Origin: an uncultured Verrucomicrobiota bacterium | Lineage (GTDB): Bacteria > Verrucomicrobiota > Kiritimatiellia > RFP12 > UBA3636 | Direction: 5' to 3' | Assembly (NCBI GenBank): GCA_946534105.1 | Contig: CAMNCG010000017.1 | Span: 1-33,362, forward strand | Length of the DNA stretch: 33,362 bases | Part shown: one piece after another, positions 7,454-16,723 of the stretch | Position numbering within the stretch: the first letter of the stretch is position 1 | Layout: every line of letters begins with the position of its first letter | Program-made: the position numbers and the translations under genes | Notes under the pieces: generated by a model | Told to the model about the DNA's origin: nothing | The model's database searches: none | What the model saw: only the letters and a program-made list of their open reading frames with translations

Positions 7454-10400
7454 ATGCTGGGACCTCTAGGACAACGCAGACGCAGGTTGGGGCGCGAATC
7501 GGCCGCCGATTTCACGGCGGCGGCGTTCGCGCTTTTCCTCGCCTTGTCCGCAGCGTCCGCGCGCGGCGGCGAAATCTGGCGGCTGGGGAAGGCCGACGGC
7601 TCGCCGTCCGGGTTCCTCCCTTACCGGGCCTGGGAATACGGGAGCGCTCCGGATGTCGCGAACAGCCCCGAGATGGACGCCCTGTCCCATACGTGGCGCT
7701 TTGCCGTCCCCTCCGTGGCGACGACGCTCTCGTCGTCGCGAATCCCATCCTCGATTTGCTCCGTCTTCGAGAGCGTCTTCATGCGCGACGAAGAGGTCGT
7801 GACGGGCCTCGAACTATCCTGGGACGAATCCGCGCCCGGTTTCCGCATCCTCCGCGTCGAATGCTGCAACGCCGGCCACATGCCGGAAAACGGCCTCGGC
7901 GGGGTCGAAATCTCCCTCCCCGACGGCCGCCGCCGCCTCTACGACATCCCCGCGCGCGGCGCGGACGGCTCGCCGCCGCGCTTTTCCTACGACTTCGCGA
8001 TGCCCGTCGCCCCCGGACGCAATGCCGCGACGATCCGCGTCGTCTCCCCGGGCAAGCACGAGTCCGTGACCTTTGACTCGATCGCGCTTGTCGAATCCGA
8101 TGTCGTGCCGGAGTTCCAGCCGCTTCTGGAAATCGCATCCTCCGATCCCGACGGCGTTTTCCATCCAGGCGGCGACGCCCGCCTTGCGCTGCACCTCTCC
8201 AACGCCGATGCGGGGCTCGTCCGCTACGAGGTGCGCGACATCGCGTCGAATGTCGTCTTCCGGGGCGAGGCGGAAATCGCGGGCGGGCATGGCGAAGCCG
8301 CGCTCCCCGCGGATCGTCTCGGCTGGTTCGGCGTCTCCGCCGCCTTCCGCGACGACGAGGCGTCGTCGACACGCCAGTGCGCCGCCGCCGCAACCTCCTA
8401 CTGCGTTCTGGAGCCGCCGGAGGAGGGCTTCATCGACTCGTCGCGCTTCGGCTGCCACGCCGTGGGCGGCGACGGCTATTTCCTGCGCGACACCGCGCTC
8501 CGCCGCGAAAGGACGGAGCGCGCTCTGCGCCGCGCCCGCCTCGCCGGCGCGAAATGGGCGCGCCTGCACTACCTGAGCTGGGCGCTCCGCGAACCGGAGC
8601 GCGGCCGAGACGTCTGGGACGGACTCGACGAACGGCTCGACCTGGCCGCCCAAAACGGCCTCCTCATCCTCGTGAACGTCGTCGGCGTCCCGCGCTGGGC
8701 CTCGCCTTCGGCGGATGGAAAACTCACCGTCACCGGGGAGCCGCGCTGGAAAATGGCCGCCCCGTCGGACCTCGCCGCCTGGTCGAACTTCGTGAGCCGC
8801 CTCGTCTCCCGCTGCAGGGGGCGTGTCTCCGACTGGGAAATCGGAAACGAACCCGGCCATCAAAGCGCATTCTGGACCACGGGCAGCCCGGAGGATTTCG
8901 CCGCCTACCTCAAGACCGCCTACATCGCCGCCCACGCCGCCGACCCCGCGTGCCGCGTATATCCCGGCGCCCCGCTTGACGCGCATTTCCTCGAAGAAAC
9001 CGTCGCGGCGGCCGGGGGCGTCGCCGACTTCGACTCGCTGAGCGTCCACTACCTCGGCAACGCGAAGCGCTTCTCCTCCAAGGCGGCGGGCTGGCGCGCC
9101 CTGCGCGACGCCATCGCCCCCGGCCTCGCGATCGTGAATTCCGAGGACATGGGCTGGCATTCGGAGCGCGGGAGCGGCCCGCTCGCCGTCGCTTCCGCAA
9201 TGGTGAAGCTTCATGTCCGCGACGCGGCGGCCGGCGTCTCCCGCACCTTCGCCTTCCAGCCCTTCATCCAGGGCAGCCCCTACTCCTTCCACGACGTGCG
9301 CGGCGCGCCGCTCCCGGCCTTTGCCGCCTACCGCGCCATGACGCACCGCCTCGAAGGCGCCGCCTACGTCGGCGATCTCTCGACCCGCGAATGCGAGGCA
9401 TACGTCTTCGACCGCGCCGGGACGCCCGTCACGGTCTTCTGGAACGCGCTTTCCGTCCCGGCCGCATTCCGCGCGACGCTCGGCGGCGGGTCCTTCACGG
9501 CCGTTGACTTCATGGACAACGAGTCGCCCGCCGCCCCCGGTGCGGACGGTATTCTCGCCCTCCCCGCCGCGCCGCGCCCGCGCTATGTCGAGGGTGGCGA
9601 CTGGGACGCCATCCGCGCCGCCCTTGCGCAAAGCGCCGCCGCGCGGGCGGAGGCCGCCACGACGCATCCGCTCGGCGAAAACCTCGTCCCGCCCGGACGC
9701 CGCGCCTTCACCGCGAGCGGACGCCGCTTCGAGACCGTCGCCCATTCGGTCCCCGTCCGCTATGGCGACACCTATCTCTTCGCCGCTACGATTCGAGGCG
9801 CCGGCACCCTCGACGGCATCGTCGCCGTCCATGGCGCAGACGGTGGAGAACTCTGGCCGCGAAAGCAGGGACTCAACTGCCTCCGCGACCGCCGCGCCGG
9901 GCCGGAGTGGAAAACCGTCGCGGACACCTTCACCATTGCGGACGAAAAGGCCGCGACGCTCCGCCTCGTCCTCGTTGCCGACTTCTCGGAGCAGGCCGCC
10001 GGCGCCCCGATTGAAGTCCGGGACATCACCGTGGCGCAAATCTCGGAAACCCATTCCGCATCCAAGGCGCTTCATCGGGGCGCGTTCGGAACGGACGCCT
10101 TCGGCCCGCCGATCGCCATTCCCGGCGCGACGGCGAGATTGGCATTAGGCGGACGTTTCGTGGAAACGTCCCTGCCAGAGCACACGCAAAGTGGTAGGGA
10201 CGCGCCCACGGCGCGTCCGCAGCCTTCCCTGCGCCTCCGCTTCGAGGTCGAGGACGACGCCTTCGACCCGCCAGATGGCCCGGAGAACTGCTGGCTCAAC
10301 GATTCGATCCAGTTCGCCATCGACCCGCGCGACGACGGCACGGACTTCACCTCCTTCCGCCTCCTGCGCACGGCGGACGGGCGCGACATCCTCTACAAGG

Positions 10401-10723
10401 ACCGCAACTACACGACCCCCGAACTGCCCGACGACATTACGCGCCGGGGTGTTGTCCAGGACGCGGAGATCGCGTTCCGCCGCACGTCGTCTGGCTACTC
10501 CTTCGACCTTTCCATACCGGTTCGCGAGCTCTATCCGCTCAAGGCGGACGCGCGCGCCTTCGGCTTCAACTTCCTCGTCAACGACTCGGATGGCGGCCCC
10601 CGCGAGTGGCGGGAATGGACGGAGGGCATCGGCGGCATCAAGACCGCCGCGCCCTTTGGCCATCTGGGCAGGGAAGAAAAACAGGCAAGGCAAACGCCAA
10701 ACCAAACTAAGGAGCACAAATGA
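7454..10723 (+). CDS. Secreted GH39/GH5-like glycosidase with C-terminal CBM9-like domain
   Basis: The GTG at 7418 lies next to the -10, so ATG 7454 is the start, giving about 1089 residues. The N-terminus is Arg-rich and then hydrophobic ('AAFALFLALSAASARG'), a signal peptide. Beta-sandwich-like regions precede a clan GH-A barrel: 'AGAKWARLHYLSWALREPE', acid/base Glu466 in 'WEIGNEPGH', and likely nucleophile Glu564 in 'VNSEDMGW'. The pattern is closest to GH39-like and related enzymes; exact family and substrate are unsure. The last ~160 residues ('DSIQFAIDPRDDGTD', 'SFDLSIPVREL', 'EWTEGIGGIK') match a CBM9-like sugar-binding domain. A 72-base palindromic element (10149) forms the linker before that domain. 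The stop overlaps the next start by 4 bases (ATGA). Confidence 0.8.
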   Translation: MLGPLGQRRRRLGRESAADFTAAAFALFLALSAASARGGEIWRLGKADGSPSGFLPYRAWEYGSAPDVANSPEMDALSHTWRFAVPSVATTLSSSRIPSSICSVFESVFMRDEEVVTGLELSWDESAPGFRILRVECCNAGHMPENGLGGVEISLPDGRRRLYDIPARGADGSPPRFSYDFAMPVAPGRNAATIRVVSPGKHESVTFDSIALVESDVVPEFQPLLEIASSDPDGVFHPGGDARLALHLSNADAGLVRYEVRDIASNVVFRGEAEIAGGHGEAALPADRLGWFGVSAAFRDDEASSTRQCAAAATSYCVLEPPEEGFIDSSRFGCHAVGGDGYFLRDTALRRERTERALRRARLAGAKWARLHYLSWALREPERGRDVWDGLDERLDLAAQNGLLILVNVVGVPRWASPSADGKLTVTGEPRWKMAAPSDLAAWSNFVSRLVSRCRGRVSDWEIGNEPGHQSAFWTTGSPEDFAAYLKTAYIAAHAADPACRVYPGAPLDAHFLEETVAAAGGVADFDSLSVHYLGNAKRFSSKAAGWRALRDAIAPGLAIVNSEDMGWHSERGSGPLAVASAMVKLHVRDAAAGVSRTFAFQPFIQGSPYSFHDVRGAPLPAFAAYRAMTHRLEGAAYVGDLSTRECEAYVFDRAGTPVTVFWNALSVPAAFRATLGGGSFTAVDFMDNESPAAPGADGILALPAAPRPRYVEGGDWDAIRAALAQSAAARAEAATTHPLGENLVPPGRRAFTASGRRFETVAHSVPVRYGDTYLFAATIRGAGTLDGIVAVHGADGGELWPRKQGLNCLRDRRAGPEWKTVADTFTIADEKAATLRLVLVADFSEQAAGAPIEVRDITVAQISETHSASKALHRGAFGTDAFGPPIAIPGATARLALGGRFVETSLPEHTQSGRDAPTARPQPSLRLRFEVEDDAFDPPDGPENCWLNDSIQFAIDPRDDGTDFTSFRLLRTADGRDILYKDRNYTTPELPDDITRRGVVQDAEIAFRRTSSGYSFDLSIPVRELYPLKADARAFGFNFLVNDSDGGPREWREWTEGIGGIKTAAPFGHLGREEKQARQTPNQTKEHK
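10149..10220. repeat. In-frame inverted pair of REP-like palindromes within the glycosidase gene
   Basis: Two hairpins, 10151-10171 (GGACGTTTC, GTG, GAAACGTCC) and 10198-10218 (GGACGCGCC, CAC, GGCGCGTCC), sit in opposite orientation. Read in the same sense, both 25-base units are GCGGACG, four variable bases, GTG, the four complementary bases, CGTCCCT. The stem changes are compensatory (TTTC/GAAA versus CGCC/GGCG). The whole unit is 72 bases, a multiple of three, and has no stop, so it adds 24 residues to the linker before the CBM9-like domain. Confidence 0.8.
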
Positions 10724-13239
10724 ACATCAAGCGCAACTATAGGGCAACAGTCCTATTCGCAGCAGTCGCGGCAACTTCGCTAAATGCATTCGCCGCCGCG
10801 ACCATCTCAGAGGACACGGTCGCGTCTTCTTCGGCGACATACAACGAAGAACTTCGCATCGACGCGAACCTGACCGTTCCATCCAATGTCACCTTGACGA
10901 TGGCGAACGGAACCAGCGCGTATCTTCCCTATTCCGCTGGCAAGGATACGACGTTGAGAACGACTGGCGGAACGTTCAAGTTCTACGACTGGCAAATCGC
11001 TGCGCAGCACAATGACCTGATTCTCGGCGCAAATGGGGGGAAGGGACATATAGTTGTCGATGCTGGCGACTTCATGGTCAACAGTGCCGTGATAAGCCGA
11101 AATGCAGAGGCAGACGCATCGGGCTACGTCGATTTTGCGACCATCAACGGCAGGTTTCTCCGTGGCGCGTTCTACGTGATGAGCGTGTCTCCGGCGCGAA
11201 TAAAATTCTCTGGAGGCGGCATGATCCCCCCGCACACAACATCGTTGCGCGATTTCTTCAGCATCGGTGAAGGTTCCGAATTAGTTCTTTTTGCGGACAA
11301 CCACGAGATTTCGTTCAACCTCAATCCCGGCCTCTCGTTGGACTTCCGCCTTAACGCTGGGAGCGGCAAATTCACGACGGGCGGAACAGGCAACATGAGA
11401 TTCTACGCCAACGGGGGTGCCAGCAAGGTTCGTTTTTGTGCCGGAGAAGACCGCGCAACGTGGGGGCATTCCGGCGACACCGTTTTCGACGGCCCGGTAA
11501 ACGTCATTCTGGAACAAAACCAGTCATTGCCGCATGGAGAAGACACTGGAATCGTGAAGTTCACGTCCAGCCAGGCCGGAACAATGTCGCGTCAAACAGA
11601 TCTCAATGGATTCACCAGTGCCGTGAATGGCATTTGGGCGGATGCCAACGCGATTTCCCATGCAATCATCACGAACAGCAGCGAAAGCGCCGAAGGCGTC
11701 CTGCAGTTCGGAGTCCGCAACGAAGATTCGTCGATAGTCGCTCCGTCTATCCGTGGAAACTGCGCTATTGAAAAACTCGGGACCGGAACGCTTTCGATTA
11801 CGAACCTCGTGGTTCAAAAAATGCGAGTTCTCGGCGGCACGGCGAAAGTCGTGGGCGCGTCGGTGTCTGCGGAGAGCATCGTCGTTTCAAACGCCACCCT
11901 TGTCGTGGACGGCGTGACGCTGGCGGCGCAAAGCATTGTCTGCATTGACGGTGGCGATATCACATTCGCCAACGGCGGGGCGGTTTCCGCCGGTTGTGAG
12001 GTTCGCCGCAGTCTCGACACCGCCAACTATCCATCGAAGTGGACGGCCTTCGGCATCAAGGATTACGGCTATGTCGATCCGTTTGGGGCGGGGACTTCCG
12101 TTGACATCGTAAAACGGAATTCCGATACGTTCACCTACTACCAGGCGGCTCCGACAATTGGCGATATTGACATCCGGGAAGGCACGCTCCGGTTCGGCGG
12201 CGAACCCTGCACGTTGCACTATCCCTGGTGGCGGCTTACCATCAGGAAATCCGCAGGCTCGGTATCCCGGACTGCGGCTGGCGTGAGCGAGACGATGCAT
12301 GCCGGTCTGGGCCGCTGGTGGGTTGTCACTCCGGAATTGACCGATCGCAGGGGAAGCGGCAACTGGTCAGGCCCGTCTCTCATGCCGTTCGGGCAGTCCT
12401 TGGCGGCAGGAACACCAACCGCCGATTTGGGCGAAAGCAAATGGACGGCCGCAAAGCCGTGGGTTGTGGCATCAGGTGCTGATTCCATCGCCCAAAGCAT
12501 GACCTGGACGTTGCCGGATACTTTGGGCCGTCTTTTCAACAACGGAAACTACGAGTACTATTTGAGCACCGTCTTTGCCAATGTCGCGCCAAATCCCACG
12601 GATTCGGCATCATGGGAGAGCGTCGCGTTTCGCTTCGGCAGTGCCCAGGCGGCCGCATATACCATCGGCGGCTACCTTTTGTCCATTCCAGTCGGCATTC
12701 CCGGCATCTCGCCAGTAAGTTGGACTGTCGAAACTTCCCCGGACGGAAACAACTGGACGGAAGTGGATGTCCGCGACGATGTCGATCCTGCGGATCTTTC
12801 GGGCTACTGGATGAACGGCGGCAAGATGTTCCTTTTCAATGCCAATGCGGCATCGTGGACGTTCTCTCCAACTGGAATGGTGAAGGTGGCTGCGAGTGCG
12901 ACGCTAGACCTGTCGGAGATACCGACGGAAAACATCGCGATACGTGGCTTGGAAGTCGATGTCGAAAACGGCGGAGGCTCAATCACCAAGTTCGTTCCGT
13001 CGCCCGATGGACTTCTTTCGCTCGACAACGTTCCCGCCGAAAGTCTTGACGCAAACGGTCTAATCGCCTCTCCGCTGGTTCTTCCCGTCTCCATCGAAAC
13101 GGTATCTGGCGCGGACAACCTCGCTTCATGGTCTGTTGTTGCCAACGGTGTCCCTCAAAACGGCGCCAAGGTGCTGCTGACTTCCGGTGGCGCAATCAAG
13201 GTCTCGCGCACATTCCCGACAACAGTTGTCTTCCGATAA
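10720..13239 (+). CDS. Secreted beta-repeat protein, A/T-richer than its neighbours
   Basis: An 839-residue secreted protein with an AAGGAG ribosome-binding site (10709-10714) and a signal peptide ending 'AFAAATI'. It is dominated by short beta-strand turns. 'IEKLGTGTLSITN' resembles the autotransporter-associated repeat also seen in the 2911 protein. Near residues 670-690 'VSWTVETSPDGNNWTEVD' recalls a discoidin-like (F5/8 type C) beta-sandwich strand. The C-terminus is 'FPTTVVFR'. No catalytic motif was recognised. It overlaps the glycosidase gene by 4 bases and is followed 41 bases later by the dehydrogenase, so it belongs to that operon. Its base composition is visibly less G/C-rich than the genes on both sides, which may reflect separate acquisition. 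A surface-scaffold or glycan-binding role is inferred only from context. Confidence 0.7.
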   Translation: MNIKRNYRATVLFAAVAATSLNAFAAATISEDTVASSSATYNEELRIDANLTVPSNVTLTMANGTSAYLPYSAGKDTTLRTTGGTFKFYDWQIAAQHNDLILGANGGKGHIVVDAGDFMVNSAVISRNAEADASGYVDFATINGRFLRGAFYVMSVSPARIKFSGGGMIPPHTTSLRDFFSIGEGSELVLFADNHEISFNLNPGLSLDFRLNAGSGKFTTGGTGNMRFYANGGASKVRFCAGEDRATWGHSGDTVFDGPVNVILEQNQSLPHGEDTGIVKFTSSQAGTMSRQTDLNGFTSAVNGIWADANAISHAIITNSSESAEGVLQFGVRNEDSSIVAPSIRGNCAIEKLGTGTLSITNLVVQKMRVLGGTAKVVGASVSAESIVVSNATLVVDGVTLAAQSIVCIDGGDITFANGGAVSAGCEVRRSLDTANYPSKWTAFGIKDYGYVDPFGAGTSVDIVKRNSDTFTYYQAAPTIGDIDIREGTLRFGGEPCTLHYPWWRLTIRKSAGSVSRTAAGVSETMHAGLGRWWVVTPELTDRRGSGNWSGPSLMPFGQSLAAGTPTADLGESKWTAAKPWVVASGADSIAQSMTWTLPDTLGRLFNNGNYEYYLSTVFANVAPNPTDSASWESVAFRFGSAQAAAYTIGGYLLSIPVGIPGISPVSWTVETSPDGNNWTEVDVRDDVDPADLSGYWMNGGKMFLFNANAASWTFSPTGMVKVAASATLDLSEIPTENIAIRGLEVDVENGGGSITKFVPSPDGLLSLDNVPAESLDANGLIASPLVLPVSIETVSGADNLASWSVVANGVPQNGAKVLLTSGGAIKVSRTFPTTVVFR

Positions 13240-13280
13240 AACTCCCACGGGCGTTTTTCAGGACAGGAAGGAGAACTCGA

Positions 13281-14420
13281 ATGAGCGACAGCAACCAGAG
13301 CGTTTCGACGAAGATCGAGGGGAAGAAGGCCTCGTTCAAGGGCAGGAAACTCCGCATCGCCGTTGTCGGCTGCGGGGGAATCGCCAACTACCACATGGAG
13401 ACGTATCGCAAAATCGAGAACGCCGAAGTCGTCGCAGGGTGCGACATCGTGCGCGACCGACTCGACCGGATGCGCGACAAGTGGGGCGTCCCCGAAAACG
13501 CGCTCTTCATCGACGGTTCGCAGAAGCCTTGGCGCGCGATGCTCGCGGCCATGAAGGGGAAGATCGACGCGGTCGATGTCTGCACCCCGAACGGCGTCCA
13601 CGCCCCTGCGGTGATAGACGCCTGCAACGCCGGCCTCCACGCGATGACCGAAAAGCCAATGGCGATGACGGTCAAGGAATGCAAGGACATGGTCGCCGCC
13701 GCGAATCGGAACGGCGTGAAACTCGCCGTGGGCTTCCAGCGCCGCTATCAGGACAACACGCAGAATCTGGCGCGGATGCGGGCCGAGGGCTTCTTCGGCG
13801 ACGTGATGCTCGTTCGGGTGCGCGCTTGCCGCCGCCGCGGCATCCCCAATTGGGGCGTATTCGGGCAGAAGGACAAGCAGGGCGGCGGCCCCCTTATCGA
13901 CATCGGCGTCCACATCATCGAAAGCGCGATGGCGTTTCTCGGAAACCCGACCCCGGTTTACGCCTCCGCCGGGACATGGACGTTCATCGGCGACAAGCCG
14001 TCGGAAACGATGTCGATGTGGCCGGGCTGGGATCACAAGACATACACGGTCGAGGACTTCGCCTGCGGCCAGATTCGATTCGACAACGGAACGATCATGC
14101 AGATTGAGTCGTCGTTTGCCGACCATCAGAAGGAGCACGACATTCAGGACTGGTGGGCTTACGGGACGAAGGCAGGCTGCCAATGGAGCACAAGTGAAAT
14201 CTGGACCGATCAGAACCGCATGATGGTAAACATGGCGCCCGTGTTCATGCCGGAGTGCGACTGGGACGTCGTCTTTGAGCGCAAGCTCCGCAATTGGATC
14301 GACGGGTGCCTCAACGGAACTCCGCTTCAGGCTTCCGGCGAAATCGGCCTCAACGTCCAGAAGGTTCTTTGCGGCCTTTACGATTCGGCGAAGGTCGGCC
14401 ACGAGATTCGGATCAGGTAG
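13281..14420 (+). CDS. Gfo/Idh/MocA family dehydrogenase
   Basis: A 379-residue cytoplasmic oxidoreductase, start set by AGGAAGGAG 7 bases upstream of ATG 13281. The N-terminal Rossmann fold has 'RIAVVGCGGIANYHMETY' (NAD(P) binding), 'VCTPNGVHAPAVIDACNAG' and 'TEKPMAMTVKECKDM', where 'EKP' carries the conserved catalytic-site Lys of this family. The C-terminal alpha/beta domain has 'GGGPLIDIGVHIIESAMAFLG', with the usual D...H pair. Such enzymes oxidise or reduce sugars, inositols and related polyols, or act in the first oxidation step of some glycosidases' product pathways. The substrate cannot be read. It sits between a beta-repeat protein and an FAD oxidoreductase, suggesting joint redox processing of the sugar released by the 7454 glycosidase. 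Confidence 0.9.
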   Translation: MSDSNQSVSTKIEGKKASFKGRKLRIAVVGCGGIANYHMETYRKIENAEVVAGCDIVRDRLDRMRDKWGVPENALFIDGSQKPWRAMLAAMKGKIDAVDVCTPNGVHAPAVIDACNAGLHAMTEKPMAMTVKECKDMVAAANRNGVKLAVGFQRRYQDNTQNLARMRAEGFFGDVMLVRVRACRRRGIPNWGVFGQKDKQGGGPLIDIGVHIIESAMAFLGNPTPVYASAGTWTFIGDKPSETMSMWPGWDHKTYTVEDFACGQIRFDNGTIMQIESSFADHQKEHDIQDWWAYGTKAGCQWSTSEIWTDQNRMMVNMAPVFMPECDWDVVFERKLRNWIDGCLNGTPLQASGEIGLNVQKVLCGLYDSAKVGHEIRIR

Positions 14421-14434
14421 AACGGGGCTGCCGG

Positions 14435-15724
14435 ATGGATTCGACAGGAAAGATTGCACGGCATTACGATGTCGTGGTCGCCGGGGGCGGAATTGCCGGG
14501 AGCGCGGCGGCGATCGCCGCCGCGCGCGGAGGGGCGTCGGTGCTTCTGGTGGAAGCGTCGGGGGCGCTCGGCGGTTCCGCCACGAACTGCCTCGTCAATC
14601 CGTTCATGTCTTGGAAGACCACCATCGAGGAAAACGGGAAGAAGCGGCAACTCCCGCTGAGCCGTGGTCTCTTCGCCGAAATCCACGGGGCGTTGAACGA
14701 GGACGGCCTCTACGGTGAAGCAAGGGAGTGGTCGATTTTCAACGAGGAGACCCTCAAGCTCGTCCTCGACCGCAAGACGGCCGCCGCCGGCGTCGATGTC
14801 CTTTTCCACGCCACGCTTTGCGGCGCGGCGACGGCTGGCCGGAACGTGAAGTCGGTGTCCGTCGCGACCGTCGGCGGGATACTTCGGTTCGAGGCGGAGT
14901 CGTTTGTCGATGCGACGGGTGACGCCACGCTCTCGACGCTGGCCGGGGTGCCGTTCCGCAAGGGGCGCGAGAGCGATTCGCTCTGCCAGCCGATGACGCT
15001 CTGCTTCCGAATGTGCAACGTCGATGTCGAAGCCGCGCTTCGCGGCGATCCGGAAATCCGCGTCGCCTACAAGGCGGCGGTGGCCGAGGGCCGGATTTCC
15101 TGCCCGAATGACAGCGTCCAGTTTTTCCCGATGCGGGTTCCGGGCGTCCTCCACTTCAACATGACGCGCGTCGTGAAGCACGACCCGACGGACGCCTTCG
15201 CGGTCTCCGACGCGGAGCGGGTGGCGCGAGAGCAGGTGCTGGAGATCGTCCGCTTCATGAAGGGGAATTTCGCCCCCTTCAAAAACGCATCGCTGATGAT
15301 GACGGCGGCGTCCATCGGCGTCCGCGAAAGCCGCCGGATCGAAGCCCGCCATCTTCTCACCGAAACGGAACTTATGGCCGGAACGCACTTCCAGGACGCC
15401 ATCGCGGCTGGAAACTACCAGATCGACATCCATTCGCCAGACGGGACAGGGGCGGAAATCCGAGAGCTTCCCCCCGGCGCCTGGTACACGATTCCGTATC
15501 GGAGCCTGTTGCCGGAATCGCTTGACAATCTTGTCGTCGCCGGGCGCTGCATCGGCGCGACGCACGCCGCGCAAGCCGCCATTCGCATCATGCCGACCTG
15601 CATCTGCATGGGGGAGGCTGCCGGCACCGCCGCCGCGCTCGCCAAGGAACTCGGCACCGTCCCGGCCAATCTCGACACGGACGCGCTTCGGAATCGCCTT
15701 CGCGAAAACGGGGCGTTTTTCTGA
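14435..15724 (+). CDS. FAD-dependent oxidoreductase (FAD_oxidored type)
   Basis: A 429-residue flavoprotein. The ADP-binding Rossmann motif is 'DVVVAGGGIAGSAAAIAAAR' at residues 12-31, followed by the acidic 'VLLVEASGALGGSATN'. The second FAD contact is 'SFVDATGDATLSTLAGVPF', and the C-terminal FAD motif is 'LDNLVVAGRCIGATHAAQA' with 'RIMPTCICMGEAAGTAAAL'. This is the pattern of the PF12831 family, common in PVC bacteria and often found beside glycan-degradation genes; its reactions are mostly uncharacterised. There is no signal peptide. It starts 14 bases after the dehydrogenase and overlaps the esterase start (TGATG), so it is in the same operon. Confidence 0.88.
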   Translation: MDSTGKIARHYDVVVAGGGIAGSAAAIAAARGGASVLLVEASGALGGSATNCLVNPFMSWKTTIEENGKKRQLPLSRGLFAEIHGALNEDGLYGEAREWSIFNEETLKLVLDRKTAAAGVDVLFHATLCGAATAGRNVKSVSVATVGGILRFEAESFVDATGDATLSTLAGVPFRKGRESDSLCQPMTLCFRMCNVDVEAALRGDPEIRVAYKAAVAEGRISCPNDSVQFFPMRVPGVLHFNMTRVVKHDPTDAFAVSDAERVAREQVLEIVRFMKGNFAPFKNASLMMTAASIGVRESRRIEARHLLTETELMAGTHFQDAIAAGNYQIDIHSPDGTGAEIRELPPGAWYTIPYRSLLPESLDNLVVAGRCIGATHAAQAAIRIMPTCICMGEAAGTAAALAKELGTVPANLDTDALRNRLRENGAFF

Positions 15725-16623
15725 TGGAATCCGGCGCCATGGACTATCAGCGAAGCATCGTCTTCCTCGGCGATTCGATTACCCATCAGGGGCGCTACCT
15801 GCGCTATCTCGCCGAATACTTCGCCGAAGACGCGCCGGAGACTGGCGTCCGCCTCTGGAACGCCGGTGTCGGCGGCGACCGCACCGACTTGTGCCTCGCC
15901 CGCCTTGCGCGCGATGTCGATGCGCACAAGCCCGACGACATCATGATCCTTCTTGGCATGAACGACTGCATGGACGAGAAGGCTTCCGCCGCGTTCGAGG
16001 AACACTTCACCGCGCTTGCCGCGCGGCTCCGCGCCGCCAATCCAGGCGCGCGGTTCATCTGGGCGACCCCGACGCCCTACGACAGCGAGGTCGCGGCTTC
16101 CGCCGACGACGGCCCGCACCCGGAACGCGCCGCCGCGCTGCGGCGCTACGCCGCGTACATCCGGGAGTGGCACGAGCGCGAGGGCGGGATGCTTGTCGAT
16201 TTCCATGCGCCGATGGTTGCCTTCAACCGAGACGCGCAGAAGACCAATCCGTCCTTCTCGCTTTGCGGCCCGGACCGCGTCCATCCGCAGGAACTGGGCG
16301 GCTACTTCATGGCCCGCGTCTTCCTCCGCGACGCCGGGTTCCTGCCGTGGCGCGAGCCGGAATCCGTCGCCGTGCTGGAAGCGGAAATGGCGAAGTGGCG
16401 CGGCAGTCACAGCACGCCCGTCTGCCGCGAGGCCGCCCGACGGGCCGAAGCCGAGGCCGAGGGGCGAACCCTGCACATGATCCGCTGGCAGCTTGAAGTG
16501 CTCCAGCATCGTGACGCCGACGATTTCGTGGCGCTTGAAGCGCTCGAAAGGTCTTTTGAAGGCCGTCACGGCGAATTCGAGGACCGCGTCCGTCGCTATC
16601 TCCGCGAATGGCCCCGGCCGTAA
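15724..16623 (+). CDS. SGNH/GDSL hydrolase (probable carbohydrate esterase)
   Basis: A 299-residue SGNH hydrolase. Block I is 'IVFLGDSIT' with nucleophile Ser18, block II is 'NAGVGGDRT', block III is 'ILLGMND', and block V is 'DRVHP' with Asp184 and His187. All catalytic elements are present. Residues after about 210 form an extra charged helical tail ('CREAARRAEAEAEGR') not needed for the core fold. No clear signal peptide is seen, so it may act in the cytoplasm, for example removing acetyl groups from imported sugars. It is translationally coupled to the FAD gene and appears to be the last gene of this locus. ATG 15739 is a possible alternative start. Confidence 0.88.
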   Translation: MESGAMDYQRSIVFLGDSITHQGRYLRYLAEYFAEDAPETGVRLWNAGVGGDRTDLCLARLARDVDAHKPDDIMILLGMNDCMDEKASAAFEEHFTALAARLRAANPGARFIWATPTPYDSEVAASADDGPHPERAAALRRYAAYIREWHEREGGMLVDFHAPMVAFNRDAQKTNPSFSLCGPDRVHPQELGGYFMARVFLRDAGFLPWREPESVAVLEAEMAKWRGSHSTPVCREAARRAEAEAEGRTLHMIRWQLEVLQHRDADDFVALEALERSFEGRHGEFEDRVRRYLREWPRP

Positions 16624-16626
16624 CGC

Positions 16627-16723
16627 CGTTTGCGCCCCTCGCGGCGATATGGTAGGATTGAATCCGTCAACGACATGGAATGCGTGAGATGGAAACCGCC
16701 GGGCACAAACTGAAAATCTACTG
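16627..16723 (+). repeat. Duplicated promoter-plus-toxin-start module, copy 1
   Basis: These 97 bases recur at 27351-27447 with only about three mismatches. The first ~35 bases recur again at 18346-18380. The block covers a promoter (TTGCGC at 16630-16635, 17-base spacer, extended -10 TGG-TAGGAT ending 16658) and the first codons of the PIN toxin. Homology stops abruptly inside the coding region. Confidence 0.85.
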
